Below, piece after piece: positions 29,898 through 41,385 of a stretch of DNA of 64,000 bases (position 1 is its first letter; every line of letters begins with the position of its first letter). Source of the stretch: Hyphomonadaceae bacterium (lineage in GTDB: Bacteria; Pseudomonadota; Alphaproteobacteria; Caulobacterales; Hyphomonadaceae); assembly GCA_027485145.1 (NCBI GenBank), contig JAIXRO010000078.1, forward strand, positions 1 to 64,000, read 5' to 3'. The notes under the pieces were generated by a model that saw only the letters and a program-made list of their open reading frames with translations, did not search any database and had not been told where the DNA came from. A program made the translations under genes and the position numbers.

Positions 29898-30200
29898 ATG
29901 ACTGCCTATGTCGTCGCAAAACTCACCATCACCGACCGCAACACATACGCCCATTACGGCAACGGGTTCATGGCGGCGTTCACCCCGTTTGGAGGCAGGC
30001 TGCTCTCGGTGGACGAGGCCCCCGAGGTGATTGAGGGCGAATGGCGCTGCACGCGCACGGTTCTTCTGGAATTCCCCTCTAAGGACGTGATGCGGGCGTG
30101 GTACGCGTCTGAGGCCTATCAGAATCTCGTCCAGCACCGCTTCGCGGCCTCCACCGCGGATATCGTGCTGCTCGAGGGTTTCGCTCCGCCAGCTGCGTAG
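29898..30200 (+). CDS. DUF1330 domain protein
   Basis: 'MTAYVVAKLTITDRNTYAHYGNGFMAAFTPFGGRLLSVDEAPEVIEGEW...YQNLVQHRFAASTADIVLLEGF'. Confidence 0.85.
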   Translation: MTAYVVAKLTITDRNTYAHYGNGFMAAFTPFGGRLLSVDEAPEVIEGEWRCTRTVLLEFPSKDVMRAWYASEAYQNLVQHRFAASTADIVLLEGFAPPAA

Positions 30201-30211
30201 GGACACGCTCC

Positions 30212-32289
<2,078 letters not shown>

Positions 32290-32406
32290 CTAGTAAGGGA
32301 GTCGCGGGGTGTTGTGAAGCCCCTTCCCCACCTCGCCCTTGCCGGTCAGGCGTTACCTGAAGAAACACCGCGACGAAGCCAAAGTGCCCCTGCCGCATCC
32401 GCGCGC

Positions 32407-32787
32407 TCAATCCACGCACAAAACCGGGCTGACAATGCCGCCTTCCACCATCGCATAACACCCGAAGGGAACGTCGGTGACCTGGCACGTCCCGGTCGCC
32501 GTCTTTCCCTTCGCGGTTCCATCGGCTTCATACCGGCACGTACCCACGCAGTCGCTTTCGCCACTGCAGATTTTGCCGGCGTCGGGGTAGGTCTGGAGAC
32601 AATGCTCGCGGCCGAGGAGGCCCTGGCGGCTGATGGATCCGCCGACGGCGTCGCAGGCGGCGCGCTCGGCTGCGGTGGCTGTTTCGCCGGCGATGTCGAC
32701 GCGCTGATACGCCGGAGCCTCAGGCGAGGGCAGAAAGGCGCAGGCGGACAGGGCCAAGGCGCAGGCAACAGGGAGCAGGAATTTCAT
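32407..32787 (-). CDS. Putative Cys-rich lipoprotein (paralog of the next ORF)
   Basis: Lipobox-like 'LALSACAF'; eight further Cys matching the neighbouring ORF; ends 'LCVD'. Confidence 0.7.
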   Translation of the reverse strand: MKFLLPVACALALSACAFLPSPEAPAYQRVDIAGETATAAERAACDAVGGSISRQGLLGREHCLQTYPDAGKICSGESDCVGTCRYEADGTAKGKTATGTCQVTDVPFGCYAMVEGGIVSPVLCVD

Positions 32788-32838
32788 GGAGTCTCCATCT
32801 CAAATACCGTCCACAAACCGTCCACACGTCCGTGTGGA

Positions 32839-33249
32839 CTAGTCCACGCAGAGTGTGCGGGCGATCTGACCGTTTTCGACGGTCGTGGTGCACCCGAAAC
32901 GGGCGTCTGTCGTCTGACAGGTACCAGTCACCGATGCGCCGGGCGGAAGCTCAACGTCACCTTCGTATCGGCATTCGCCGACGCAATCGGCGTTGCCCGA
33001 ACAGGCTTTTCCGGCATCAGCGAAAGGCTGGACGCAGTTTTCCCATTGCAGCTTGCCGCTGGGCTGGACTGCGCCGCCCACAGCTTCGCAGGCAGCGCGT
33101 TCGGCCGGTGTCGCCTTCGACGCGGCGAACTCGATGCGCGTATAGGAAGGCGGTGCAGCTTCGGGTGAGGCTCCCTGCCCTTTCGCCGGGTGAAACAGCG
33201 AACATGCGGGCAGGGCGAGGAGGGCGAAGCAAACGAGGGCGATTTTCAT
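32839..33249 (-). CDS. Putative Cys-rich lipoprotein (paralog of 32407..32787)
   Basis: Lipobox-like 'LALPACSL'; same 8-Cys framework 'ERAACEAVGGAVQ...ENCVQPFADAGKACSGNADCVGECRYEG...GTCQTTDARFGC...TLCVD'. Confidence 0.7.
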   Translation of the reverse strand: MKIALVCFALLALPACSLFHPAKGQGASPEAAPPSYTRIEFAASKATPAERAACEAVGGAVQPSGKLQWENCVQPFADAGKACSGNADCVGECRYEGDVELPPGASVTGTCQTTDARFGCTTTVENGQIARTLCVD

Positions 33250-33653
33250 GCTGGAAACCTTGGAAAGGCCGGAACACCATCCGGCAGCAAATGGAAGGGG
33301 TGGGCGTCGGCAGTCTGGAGGATGACCTGCGGACCTTCGAAGAGTTTGGGATCGTCGAGCGATCCGACCTTCAGGATCACGGCAATCGGCAAGGCCGGTG
33401 ATTTGGTCAGCAGCGGCGTGCCACAGTCCGGGCAGAACTGGCGCGTTGCTGCGCCCTTCAGGTCCGGCCGCGTGTAGGATTTCGGCTCACCTTTGACGAA
33501 CCGGAATCCGGCAACAGGCATGGCGATGAAATCATTGCCTTCACCGCCCGTGAAGTACTGGCACTCGCGGCAATGGCAGCGCGCTTTCATGATCGGCTCG
33601 CCTTCGGCTTCGTAGCGGACCGCGCCGCAATAGCATCCCCCGGTGATGGTCAT
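33246..33653 (-). CDS. GFA (glutathione-dependent formaldehyde-activating enzyme-like) family protein
   Basis: 'GGCYCGAVRYEAEGEPIMKARCHCRECQYFTGG' and 'RQFCPDCGTPLLTKS' zinc-binding Cys pattern. Confidence 0.9.
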   Translation of the reverse strand: MTITGGCYCGAVRYEAEGEPIMKARCHCRECQYFTGGEGNDFIAMPVAGFRFVKGEPKSYTRPDLKGAATRQFCPDCGTPLLTKSPALPIAVILKVGSLDDPKLFEGPQVILQTADAHPFHLLPDGVPAFPRFPA

Positions 33654-34381
33654 CCGTTTTCTCCTCTGCGGACGTTTGCGCCCTTGAAGCCTTTGGCGAC
33701 AACAAAGATTTCGGGACTGCCAGACCGGCTGGCGGGCGGCTTGATGTGTTTCACGGTCTTGAAGTGCGTCTTGAGCGTCACGAGCAGTTCCTGGGTCGTG
33801 CCACCCTGGAAAACCTTGGAGCAGAACGCGCCGCCGGGCGCGAGGTGCGCGATGGCAAAGTCCACCGCAAGTTCGACGAGTGTCACGGTGCGCAAGTGAT
33901 CGGTCTGCTTGTGGCCGGTGGTGTTGGCCGCCATGTCCGACAAGACGAGATCCGGCGGGCCGCCCAGCGCGGCGAGCACAGCGCGGACGTCCTCCGGATT
34001 ATTCACGTCGCCTTCGAAAATCGTTGCGCCGTCGATCGTCTGTACCGGGAGCAGGTCGATGCCGACCACTTCGGCGGCGCCCTTCAGGAGCGCCACCTGA
34101 ATCCAGCCGCCGGGCGCGCAGCCAAGATCGATGATACGCTGGCCGCGCTTGAGGATATGCGCCTCCTCGTCGATCTCGAGCAGCTTGTACGCGGCGCGGG
34201 AGCGGTAGCCGGCATCAATTGCCTTGCGGACGTAGGGATCCTGCAGCTGGCGCTCGATCCACTTTTTCGAGCTCTCGGTGCGTGCGTTGCGCGCGATGAC
34301 CTTGCGCTCCGTAACGCTGCGGCCAGAGCCGGTCTTCTCGGTTGCGGGCTTTTTCCAGCGGCGCTTTTCTTCATCCGACAT
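33650..34381 (-). CDS. rlmE: 23S rRNA (uridine-2'-O)-methyltransferase, RlmE/RrmJ family
   Basis: 'YRSRAAYKLLEIDE', 'IIDLGCAPGGWIQVAL', 'LVLSDMAANTTGHKQTDHLR'. Confidence 0.93.
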   Translation of the reverse strand: MSDEEKRRWKKPATEKTGSGRSVTERKVIARNARTESSKKWIERQLQDPYVRKAIDAGYRSRAAYKLLEIDEEAHILKRGQRIIDLGCAPGGWIQVALLKGAAEVVGIDLLPVQTIDGATIFEGDVNNPEDVRAVLAALGGPPDLVLSDMAANTTGHKQTDHLRTVTLVELAVDFAIAHLAPGGAFCSKVFQGGTTQELLVTLKTHFKTVKHIKPPASRSGSPEIFVVAKGFKGANVRRGENG

Positions 34382-35480
34382 TGTCGCCTCCAGAGGTTTC
34401 AGCTGGCCGCGCGGGCCGCTTCGGCCGGCGGCGGCGCGAAGACCGTTTCCCGTGCATCATAGACAGCAAAACGCCTTCGCGCAGTCCGCGATCTGCAACC
34501 CGCAGCTTGTGGGCCTCGAACCGCTCCCAAACGGCTTCCATGATGGCGCAGCCGGCCAGCATCAGCGGCGCGCGCTCCTCGCCAATGGTGGGCAGGCGCG
34601 ATCGGCCGGATACGCCCAGCGTTCGCAGCAGCTCCATCGTTGCCCGGCCATCTTCGCGCGACAGCCAGCTGCCATCAACCTTGTCGCGCCGGTAGCGGTC
34701 GAGCTTGAGATGCACACCTGCGAGGCAGGTCACCGTGCCGGAGGTACCGATGAGGTAGCCCTCGTCTGCCGCCAGCTTCTCCGCGACCCGGCCGACACCG
34801 GGCCAGGCGTCGAGTGCGGCGCGGGCGCGGTCGAGCATCACGGGCCAGGCTGCGGTCTCATCCGCCAGATCGACCGCTTCGGAGAGCGTCACGACGCCGA
34901 GCTTGAGGCTTGTCCAGTCGAGGATCGGGGCCGAACGCAGGACACCCGCCAAGCCGCCCGAGCGAATGGCGCTGGCATCAACGTGCGACAGCTCCGTTGA
35001 GCCGCCGCCCACATCGACGACGAGGACAGACTTCACTTCAGGCGTGATCAGGTCGTAGCAACCGATCGTGGCCAGCCGGGCCTCTTCCTTGGCGCCGATC
35101 ACCTTGAAGGTGAGTCCGGTTTCGGATTGCACCCTGTTGATGAATTCGGCGCCATTTGCGGCCTTGCGGCACGCTTCCGTCGCAATGCACCGGACCCGCC
35201 CGACACCGTGATGGCGGAGTTTGCCGCGGATGGTGTGGAGCGCGCTCATCGCGCGCTCGACGGCGGCGTCCGACAAACGGCCTGAATCGTGCAAGCCTTC
35301 GCCCAGCCGTGCAATCTGGGAATAGGAATCGACAACGCGGAAAGACTGGCCGCGGGGTTCCGCGACCAGCAACCTGCAATTGTTCGTACCGAGGTCCACC
35401 GCTGCAAACAGCGGCTTTCCTCGCTGGGGACCTGAACCGGCGCCTTTGCGGCGGCCAGCCCCCTCTTTTTTGTCAGCCAT
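34371..35480 (-). CDS. Ppx/GppA phosphatase family protein
   Basis: 'LFAAVDLGTNNCRLLVAEP', 'VLVVDVGGGSTELSHV', 'IGTSGTVTCLAGVHLKL'. Confidence 0.93.
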   Translation of the reverse strand: MADKKEGAGRRKGAGSGPQRGKPLFAAVDLGTNNCRLLVAEPRGQSFRVVDSYSQIARLGEGLHDSGRLSDAAVERAMSALHTIRGKLRHHGVGRVRCIATEACRKAANGAEFINRVQSETGLTFKVIGAKEEARLATIGCYDLITPEVKSVLVVDVGGGSTELSHVDASAIRSGGLAGVLRSAPILDWTSLKLGVVTLSEAVDLADETAAWPVMLDRARAALDAWPGVGRVAEKLAADEGYLIGTSGTVTCLAGVHLKLDRYRRDKVDGSWLSREDGRATMELLRTLGVSGRSRLPTIGEERAPLMLAGCAIMEAVWERFEAHKLRVADRGLREGVLLSMMHGKRSSRRRRPKRPARPAETSGGDNVG

Positions 35481-35531
35481 AGTGTGGCCCGAAGCTCAAA
35501 CTTAAGGCATTCTGTAACACAGGAGCGACAA

Positions 35532-35981
35532 ATGACCAGTAGACGAGGATCCGGAGGCTGGTTGCGCGGCCTTTTTGGTGGCGCCAGAAAGCGCCAGCGG
35601 GAACCTCTGATCCTGACCGACAGGGTCGATGAGCGCTACCATTACGGCTCAATCTCCAAGCACATTGCCAAGTTCCAGATCGGCCAGGTGGTCCGGCACC
35701 GCGTTTTCGCGTTCCGCGGCGTGATTTTCGACGTCGATCCGCAATTTGCGAACACCGACGAATGGTACGAATCAATCCCCGAGGAAGTGCGGCCTCGCAA
35801 GGACCAGCCGTTCTACCACCTCTTCGCGGAAAACGAGCGGACGCACTACATTGCCTACGTATCGGAGCAGAACCTGCTGCCGGACGATTCCGAACTGCCG
35901 TTGAGCCATCCTGACATCCCGGACTGGTTCGATATCACCGGCGTTGGCACGTACGAGTTGAAGAAGCACTCGACGAACTGA
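35532..35981 (+). CDS. hspQ: HspQ family heat shock protein
   Basis: 'KFQIGQVVRHRVFAFRGVIFDVDPQFANTDEWYESIPEEVRPRKDQPFYHLFAENERTHYIAYVSEQNLLPDDS'. Confidence 0.9.
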   Translation: MTSRRGSGGWLRGLFGGARKRQREPLILTDRVDERYHYGSISKHIAKFQIGQVVRHRVFAFRGVIFDVDPQFANTDEWYESIPEEVRPRKDQPFYHLFAENERTHYIAYVSEQNLLPDDSELPLSHPDIPDWFDITGVGTYELKKHSTN

Positions 35982-36029
35982 CACATCCCGTATCTGTGGC
36001 GGGGCAGGGCCCCTGCCCTCGCCCAGCCG

Positions 36030-36209
36030 TTAGTTTGCCGGTCCGCTATCGGCTTCGCCGAGGAGGATCGCGGCGACCTCATCCCAATGGGCCAGCGCTT
36101 CGGTATCGCCCAGAGCCGCAACTTCAGCCGCACGCAGAGTAGCTATAACGACGGCATCTTCGCCATACTGGCGCCAGAGCGCCGCTGCGGTCTGGGCGGC
36201 CTGTGTCAT
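36030..36209 (-). CDS. Small hypothetical protein (59 aa), translationally coupled to the upstream hldE
   Basis: Start overlaps the hldE stop (ATGA); 'MTQAAQTAAALWRQYGEDAVVIATLRAAEVAALGDTEALAHWDEVAAILLGEADSGPAN'. Confidence 0.6.
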   Translation of the reverse strand: MTQAAQTAAALWRQYGEDAVVIATLRAAEVAALGDTEALAHWDEVAAILLGEADSGPAN

Positions 36210-37669
36210 GCGCCGCTCCGTGAGCGCGCGATGATCGACGTGGTCGATTGGCCCGGCACGAGCGGCACGATCACGATTTCGCCGCCGCGCGCTTCCACGA
36301 GATCGGCGCCGACAATCGACTCCCGGGTATAGTCGCCGCCCTTGACCAGAACGTCCGGCTTCAGCGCCGTGATGACTTCGAGCGGCGTATCCTCTTCGAA
36401 GATGACCACGCCGTCCACAGCCGAGAGGCTGGCGAGCACGCTGGCGCGCGCGGCCTGAGCGTTGACCGGGCGCTCGGGACCTTTGAGCCGGCGGACGGAG
36501 GCGTCCGAGTTCAGGCCGACGATCAGACGGTCGCAGCGGGCCCTTGCTTCTTCGAGGACACGGATATGGCCCGGGTGCAGGATGTCGAAGCAGCCATTGG
36601 TGAAACCGATGCGCAGGCCCCCTTCCCGCCAGCGTTCGATCTGGCCGACCATGGCGTCCACCGACAGCGTGCCGGCCTTGGGCGCCCAATGGGGCAGTTC
36701 GGCGGCGTCCAGAAGTTCAGCGACCGCGACGGTGGCCGTTCCCGATTTGCCAACGGCAATGCCGGACGCGAGGATGGCGACTTCGACCGCTTCTTCGAGG
36801 CTCGCGCCTGCGACGATTGCCGCCGCCAGGGCCGCAAGGCTGGTGTCGCCGGCGCCAGAGACGTCGAAGACTTCGCGCGCCTTGCCTGTGACATGTCGAG
36901 GCCGTTCACGGGCGGCGATAAAGGACATCCCCTGCGCGGCCCGGGTAACGACGATGGCGGCGGCGGGGAGCCGGTCGAGGGCCGCGCTCAAGGCGCTTTC
37001 GATTTCGGTCGTGCTCGAAACAGGCAGCGACATTGCGGCGCCAAGCTCGCCGGCGTTCGGCTTCAGGATGGTGGCCGCGCCGTACCGGGCGAAATCCGTG
37101 CCCTTTGGATCGACGATGACCGGAATGGCGTTCGCCTTTGCGGCCGCGAGCGCGGCCGACAGCACGGCGTCGGTCAGGAGGCCCTTGGCGTAGTCGGATA
37201 TGAGGATCGCCGAGACGGCCGGTGCCAGTTCATGGATTGCGGCGATGATGGCGGCCTCGCTGGCGGCGTCGGGCGGGCCCGCCTGCTCGGCGTCGAGCCG
37301 GAGCAGTTGCTGGCTGCCTGCCACGAGCCGGGTCTTGAGGGTGGTTGGCCGGTCCTTGAGCGGGACGAGACGGGCGGAGATGCCCGGGGCATTTTCCAGG
37401 AGGTCGTTCAGCTCCATGCCGGCTTCATCGGCGCCGACCGCGCCGACGATCACGGCGTGCAGGCCGAGGGAGGCCAGATTGCGAGCGACATTCGCAGCGC
37501 CGCCCGCCATGCTGGCGGCGCGGGTTTGCCGGAGCACAGGCACAGGGGCTTCCGGGGAGATGCGGTTGACGACGCCGTAGACGAAGCGGTCCAGCATCAC
37601 ATCGCCGACACACAGGATGCGCTTATCCCGAGCCGTTTCAACGATCTGGCGAAGGCGCGCGGGCAGCAT
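36206..37669 (-). CDS. hldE: Bifunctional D-glycero-beta-D-manno-heptose-7-phosphate kinase / 1-phosphate adenylyltransferase
   Basis: 'ILCVGDVMLDRFVYGVVNRISPEAPVPVL', 'DVSGAGDTSLAALAAAI', 'IGFTNGCFDILHPGHIRVLEEARARCDRLIVGLNSDASVRRLKG'. Confidence 0.96.
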   Translation of the reverse strand: MLPARLRQIVETARDKRILCVGDVMLDRFVYGVVNRISPEAPVPVLRQTRAASMAGGAANVARNLASLGLHAVIVGAVGADEAGMELNDLLENAPGISARLVPLKDRPTTLKTRLVAGSQQLLRLDAEQAGPPDAASEAAIIAAIHELAPAVSAILISDYAKGLLTDAVLSAALAAAKANAIPVIVDPKGTDFARYGAATILKPNAGELGAAMSLPVSSTTEIESALSAALDRLPAAAIVVTRAAQGMSFIAARERPRHVTGKAREVFDVSGAGDTSLAALAAAIVAGASLEEAVEVAILASGIAVGKSGTATVAVAELLDAAELPHWAPKAGTLSVDAMVGQIERWREGGLRIGFTNGCFDILHPGHIRVLEEARARCDRLIVGLNSDASVRRLKGPERPVNAQAARASVLASLSAVDGVVIFEEDTPLEVITALKPDVLVKGGDYTRESIVGADLVEARGGEIVIVPLVPGQSTTSIIARSRSGA

Positions 37670-37745
37670 AAGGCACTTTCTTTGGGCTTTCGGGCGGTAT
37701 AGCCACCTGCTGACAGGGTTGAAAGTGCAGGCATGCAGGGGCGAT

Positions 37746-37774
37746 TGATCCAAACCTCCGAAGCGGCCGTATCC
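37746..37774 (+). promoter_or_regulatory. Candidate ECF (ECF11/RpoE-ChrR type) promoter upstream of the photolyase operon
   Basis: TGATCC, 18-nt spacer, TATCC in the intergenic region, 35 bp upstream of the photolyase ATG. Confidence 0.35.
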
Positions 37775-37808
37775 ATACCAGACAAATGACAGGATCTGGC
37801 TCAGTTTC

Positions 37809-39266
37809 ATGACCATATTGCCGCCCTCCATTGTCTGGTTCCGCGAGGATCTGAGGCTTGCCGACAATCCGGCGCTGGCGGCTGCGGTGGCGGCGGGCGG
37901 GCCGGTGATCTGCCTGTTCGTCCGGGAGACCGGCGTTGAGGGCGTGCGCCCGCTGGGCGGGGCGTCGAACTGGTGGCTCGACAAGAGCCTTCAGTCCCTG
38001 GACCGCTCGCTCTCTGGGGCCGGTGGGCGGCTGGTTCTGCGGACCGGGCACCCCAAGGCGGTGCTGTTCGACCTGATCCGGGAGACGGGCGCGAAATCGG
38101 TGGTCTGGAACCGGCGGTACGGGGAGCCGGAGAAGCACACGGACGCGGACATCAAGGCGGCGCTCAAGGATGCGGGCGTGCTGGCGCAGAGCTTCAACGG
38201 GCGGCTGCTGATGGAGCCTTGGGAGCTGAAGACGGGCTCGGGTGGCTATTACCGGGTGTTCACGCCGTTCTGGCGCGCCTTACAGGCGGCGTATGTGGCG
38301 CCTCCGGCGTTGGACGCGCCGAAGCGTATCGAGGGCGTGGACGTCGAAAGCGAGCGGCTGGCGGACTGGCCGCTGCATCCGAGCGCGCCAGATTGGTCCG
38401 CCGGACTGCGCGCCGCCTGGACCCCGGGCGAGGCCGGCGCGAAGGCGCGGCTTCTCAGGTTCCTGGAAGGCCCGGTCAATCAATACGCGGAAGATCGCAA
38501 CCGGCCAGACCTCGACACGTCGTCGTCGCAACTTTCCCCGCATCTCCGGTTTGGCGAGATCGGACCCGCGCAGATCTGGCGGGCCGTGAAGGCCGGCGTT
38601 GCGGCAGGACGCATCGATGAGCGCCCAGCCCATGTGTTCCTCTCGGAGATCGCATGGCGCGAATTCTCGAATGTCCTTCTGAGTTTCAATCAGCAGCTTG
38701 CCCGCAAGAATTACAATTCCAACTTTGACCGGATGCCCTGGCGGCAGGACACGGCGGCGCTGACAGCCTGGCAGCGCGGTGAAACCGGCTATCCGGTCGT
38801 TGACGCCGGCATGCGCCAGCTGTGGCACACCGGATGGATGCACAACCGTGTGCGGATGATCGTCGCCTCCTTCCTGACGAAGCACTTGCTGCTTCCCTGG
38901 CAGGCCGGTGAGGACTGGTTCTGGGACACGCTTGTGGACGCTGATCCGGCCATCAACGCAGCAAGCTGGCAATGGACGGCCGGCAGCGGCGCGGATGCCG
39001 CGCCATATTTCCGCGTGTTCAATCCGATCACCCAAGGCAGCAAGTTCGACGAAACGGGCGGATATGTCCGCCGGTGGTGTCCGGAACTCGCGAAGATGCC
39101 GGACAAGTTTCTTCACGCACCGTTCGAGGCGCCAGAGAGCGTGCGTTCAAAGGCTGGCGTGATCCTTGGCAGGACCTATCCGGAGCCAATCGTCGAACAC
39201 AGCGCGGCGCGTGAACGTGCGCTGGACGCATATAAGCAGACCAAAGAGGAGCAGGGGGCGGCATGA
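37809..39266 (+). CDS. phrB: Deoxyribodipyrimidine photo-lyase
   Basis: 'IVWFREDLRLADNPAL', 'DTSSSQLSPHLRFGEIGPAQIW', 'MRQLWHTGWMHNRVRMIVASFLTKHLLLPWQAGEDWFWDTLVDADPAINAASWQW'. Confidence 0.97.
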   Translation: MTILPPSIVWFREDLRLADNPALAAAVAAGGPVICLFVRETGVEGVRPLGGASNWWLDKSLQSLDRSLSGAGGRLVLRTGHPKAVLFDLIRETGAKSVVWNRRYGEPEKHTDADIKAALKDAGVLAQSFNGRLLMEPWELKTGSGGYYRVFTPFWRALQAAYVAPPALDAPKRIEGVDVESERLADWPLHPSAPDWSAGLRAAWTPGEAGAKARLLRFLEGPVNQYAEDRNRPDLDTSSSQLSPHLRFGEIGPAQIWRAVKAGVAAGRIDERPAHVFLSEIAWREFSNVLLSFNQQLARKNYNSNFDRMPWRQDTAALTAWQRGETGYPVVDAGMRQLWHTGWMHNRVRMIVASFLTKHLLLPWQAGEDWFWDTLVDADPAINAASWQWTAGSGADAAPYFRVFNPITQGSKFDETGGYVRRWCPELAKMPDKFLHAPFEAPESVRSKAGVILGRTYPEPIVEHSAARERALDAYKQTKEEQGAA

Positions 39267-40579
39267 AAAAAATCGCGGTCATCGGATCGGGCGTATCGGG
39301 TCTTGGCGCAGCCTGGGCGCTTCGAGACAAGGCGGACGTCACCGTATTCGAGAAATCTTCGCGGGCAGGCGGTCATGCGTGCACGCACAAGTTCGATTAT
39401 GATGGGAGCCCCCTCAGCGTCGATCTCGGTTTCATTGTCTATAACGGGCTCAACTATCCGAACCTGATCGGCTTCTTCGACGCACTTGGTGTCAAGACAG
39501 AAGTCTCCGACATGAGTTTTTCTGTGACCGATCCTGCGGGCTGGACATGGGCTTCGACACCGGCTGGCATCTTCGCGCAGAAGCGCAACCTGCTGAGCCT
39601 GCGGTTTCACCGGTTCTGGCGAACGATACTGAAGTTCAATGATCTCGCGCGCACGGAACTGGCCGCAGACGCGGTGCAGGATACCACGCTCGGAGCCTGG
39701 CTCGACCGGCACGGGTTCGATAACGATTTCCGCCTCAATTACATCCTCCCCATGGGCGCCGCGATCTGGTCCACGCCCGAGGACCGGATGCTGGACTATC
39801 CGGCGAAAAGCTTCTTCCAGTTTTTCGACAATCACCGCCTGATGCACAAGGAGCGCCCGCAATGGCGGACCGTGTCGGGTGGGAGCGAAAGCTACGTGAG
39901 TCAGGTCGCCGGGATTCTCGGCTCCCGGCTTCGCCTGAACACTGGCGTGACCAGGGTGCATCCTTTCGGTGGCAAGGTCGCCGTGGTTCTGGCGTCGGGC
40001 GCGACTGAAGTGTTCGACGATGTCATTCTGGCGGGTCACTCTGACGAGTCCCTGAACCTCGTGGAGCGCGATTACGAGAACGCTGCATTCTTCCTGCGCT
40101 CCGTGAGGTACCGTCCGAACACGATCTATCTTCACCGCGACCCTGCGCTCATGCCGGGTCGCAAGGCCGCCTGGGCGAGCTGGAATGTCATCAAGCAGGG
40201 GAACGGGGACATTTGCCTGACCTATTGGATGAACCGGCTGCAGAACATCGACCCAAAGATGCCGGTCTTCATCACGTTGAATCCGGAAACGCCCCCTGCC
40301 CCGGCTCTGACCTTCCACGAATACAGCTTTGACCATCCTCAATTCGACGCTGCTGCCGAAGCGGCCGTGCGATCCATCAAGCGGATTCAGGGACAGGATG
40401 GGTTGTGGTTTGCAGGTGCCTGGATGGGCCGCGGCTTCCATGAGGACGGCTTGAAATCGGGTCTCTCCCCAGCGCTGTCGCTCGGCGGGCAAGTGCCTTG
40501 GGACGCGAAGGGCGTGGACATCGTCACGGCGCAGCGCAACACTTCGGAACCTGAAGCGAAGGCCGGAGTATCCGCGTGA
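39263..40579 (+). CDS. FAD-dependent NAD(P)-binding oxidoreductase (amine oxidase-like)
   Basis: 'KIAVIGSGVSGLGAAWALRDKADVTVFEKSSRAGGHACTHKFDYDG'; typical partner of DUF1365 and CFA-synthase-like genes. Confidence 0.92.
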   Translation: MKKIAVIGSGVSGLGAAWALRDKADVTVFEKSSRAGGHACTHKFDYDGSPLSVDLGFIVYNGLNYPNLIGFFDALGVKTEVSDMSFSVTDPAGWTWASTPAGIFAQKRNLLSLRFHRFWRTILKFNDLARTELAADAVQDTTLGAWLDRHGFDNDFRLNYILPMGAAIWSTPEDRMLDYPAKSFFQFFDNHRLMHKERPQWRTVSGGSESYVSQVAGILGSRLRLNTGVTRVHPFGGKVAVVLASGATEVFDDVILAGHSDESLNLVERDYENAAFFLRSVRYRPNTIYLHRDPALMPGRKAAWASWNVIKQGNGDICLTYWMNRLQNIDPKMPVFITLNPETPPAPALTFHEYSFDHPQFDAAAEAAVRSIKRIQGQDGLWFAGAWMGRGFHEDGLKSGLSPALSLGGQVPWDAKGVDIVTAQRNTSEPEAKAGVSA

Positions 40580-41385
40580 ATCTACCGCCAATGCGGCTAT
40601 GGTGGGGGCAAACGCTGCACAAGCGCTTCCTGCCATTCGAACGCATGTTTCAATACAAGCTCGTGCTCATCGACGTGGATATCGACCGCCTCGCAGAGGC
40701 TGCACGCATGTCTGGATTGTTCACCGTCAATCGCCCCGGCCTGTTCTCGTTCTATGAAGCTGATCATGGCGGCAAGGAGCGTAAAGTCAGTCTTCGGTCC
40801 TGGGCCGAAGACCTGTTCGCAACCGCTGGCGTGAAGCTGCAATCCGGAACTATCCGGCTGGTGACGTTCCCGCGCCACTTCTTCTACAAGTTTGCGCCGC
40901 TCTCACTCTGGTACGGGTATGCCGGAGACGGACAGCTCAAAGGCATCATCTACGAAGTGCGCAACACGTTCGGCGAACGTCATTGCTACGTGGCGGCGGT
41001 CGATGCGGCGCGGTCCGTCCATACGGCCGACAAGAACTTTCATGTCTCGCCGTTTTTTGATGTGAGCGGCCAGTATCAGTTCACCTTGAGAACGCCCGGG
41101 CCAACGCTTGATGTGGTGGTCGAGAACATAAAAGACGGCACGCGCATGCACCTCGCCAACATCAAGGCCCGTATCCTTGAAGCAAGTACCGCAAACCTGC
41201 TCAAGACCGCAGTCACAAACCCCATGTCCACGATCGGTGTCACGTTTGGAATCCACTGGCAGGCGCTGCTCCTCTGGGCGCGCGGTGCGGCGTATCATTC
41301 GAAGCCGGTCCTGCCCAAATTCAACAGCACTGTTGCGGTTACTTCGATCCCGACCAAGACCATCAAACCGGAAGACCTTGTATGA
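40576..41385 (+). CDS. DUF1365 family protein
   Basis: 'LLWARGAAYHSKP', 'FAPLSLWYGYAGDGQLKGIIYEVRNTFGERHCYV', 'HVSPFFDVSGQYQFTLRTPG'. Confidence 0.9.
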   Translation: MNLPPMRLWWGQTLHKRFLPFERMFQYKLVLIDVDIDRLAEAARMSGLFTVNRPGLFSFYEADHGGKERKVSLRSWAEDLFATAGVKLQSGTIRLVTFPRHFFYKFAPLSLWYGYAGDGQLKGIIYEVRNTFGERHCYVAAVDAARSVHTADKNFHVSPFFDVSGQYQFTLRTPGPTLDVVVENIKDGTRMHLANIKARILEASTANLLKTAVTNPMSTIGVTFGIHWQALLLWARGAAYHSKPVLPKFNSTVAVTSIPTKTIKPEDLV

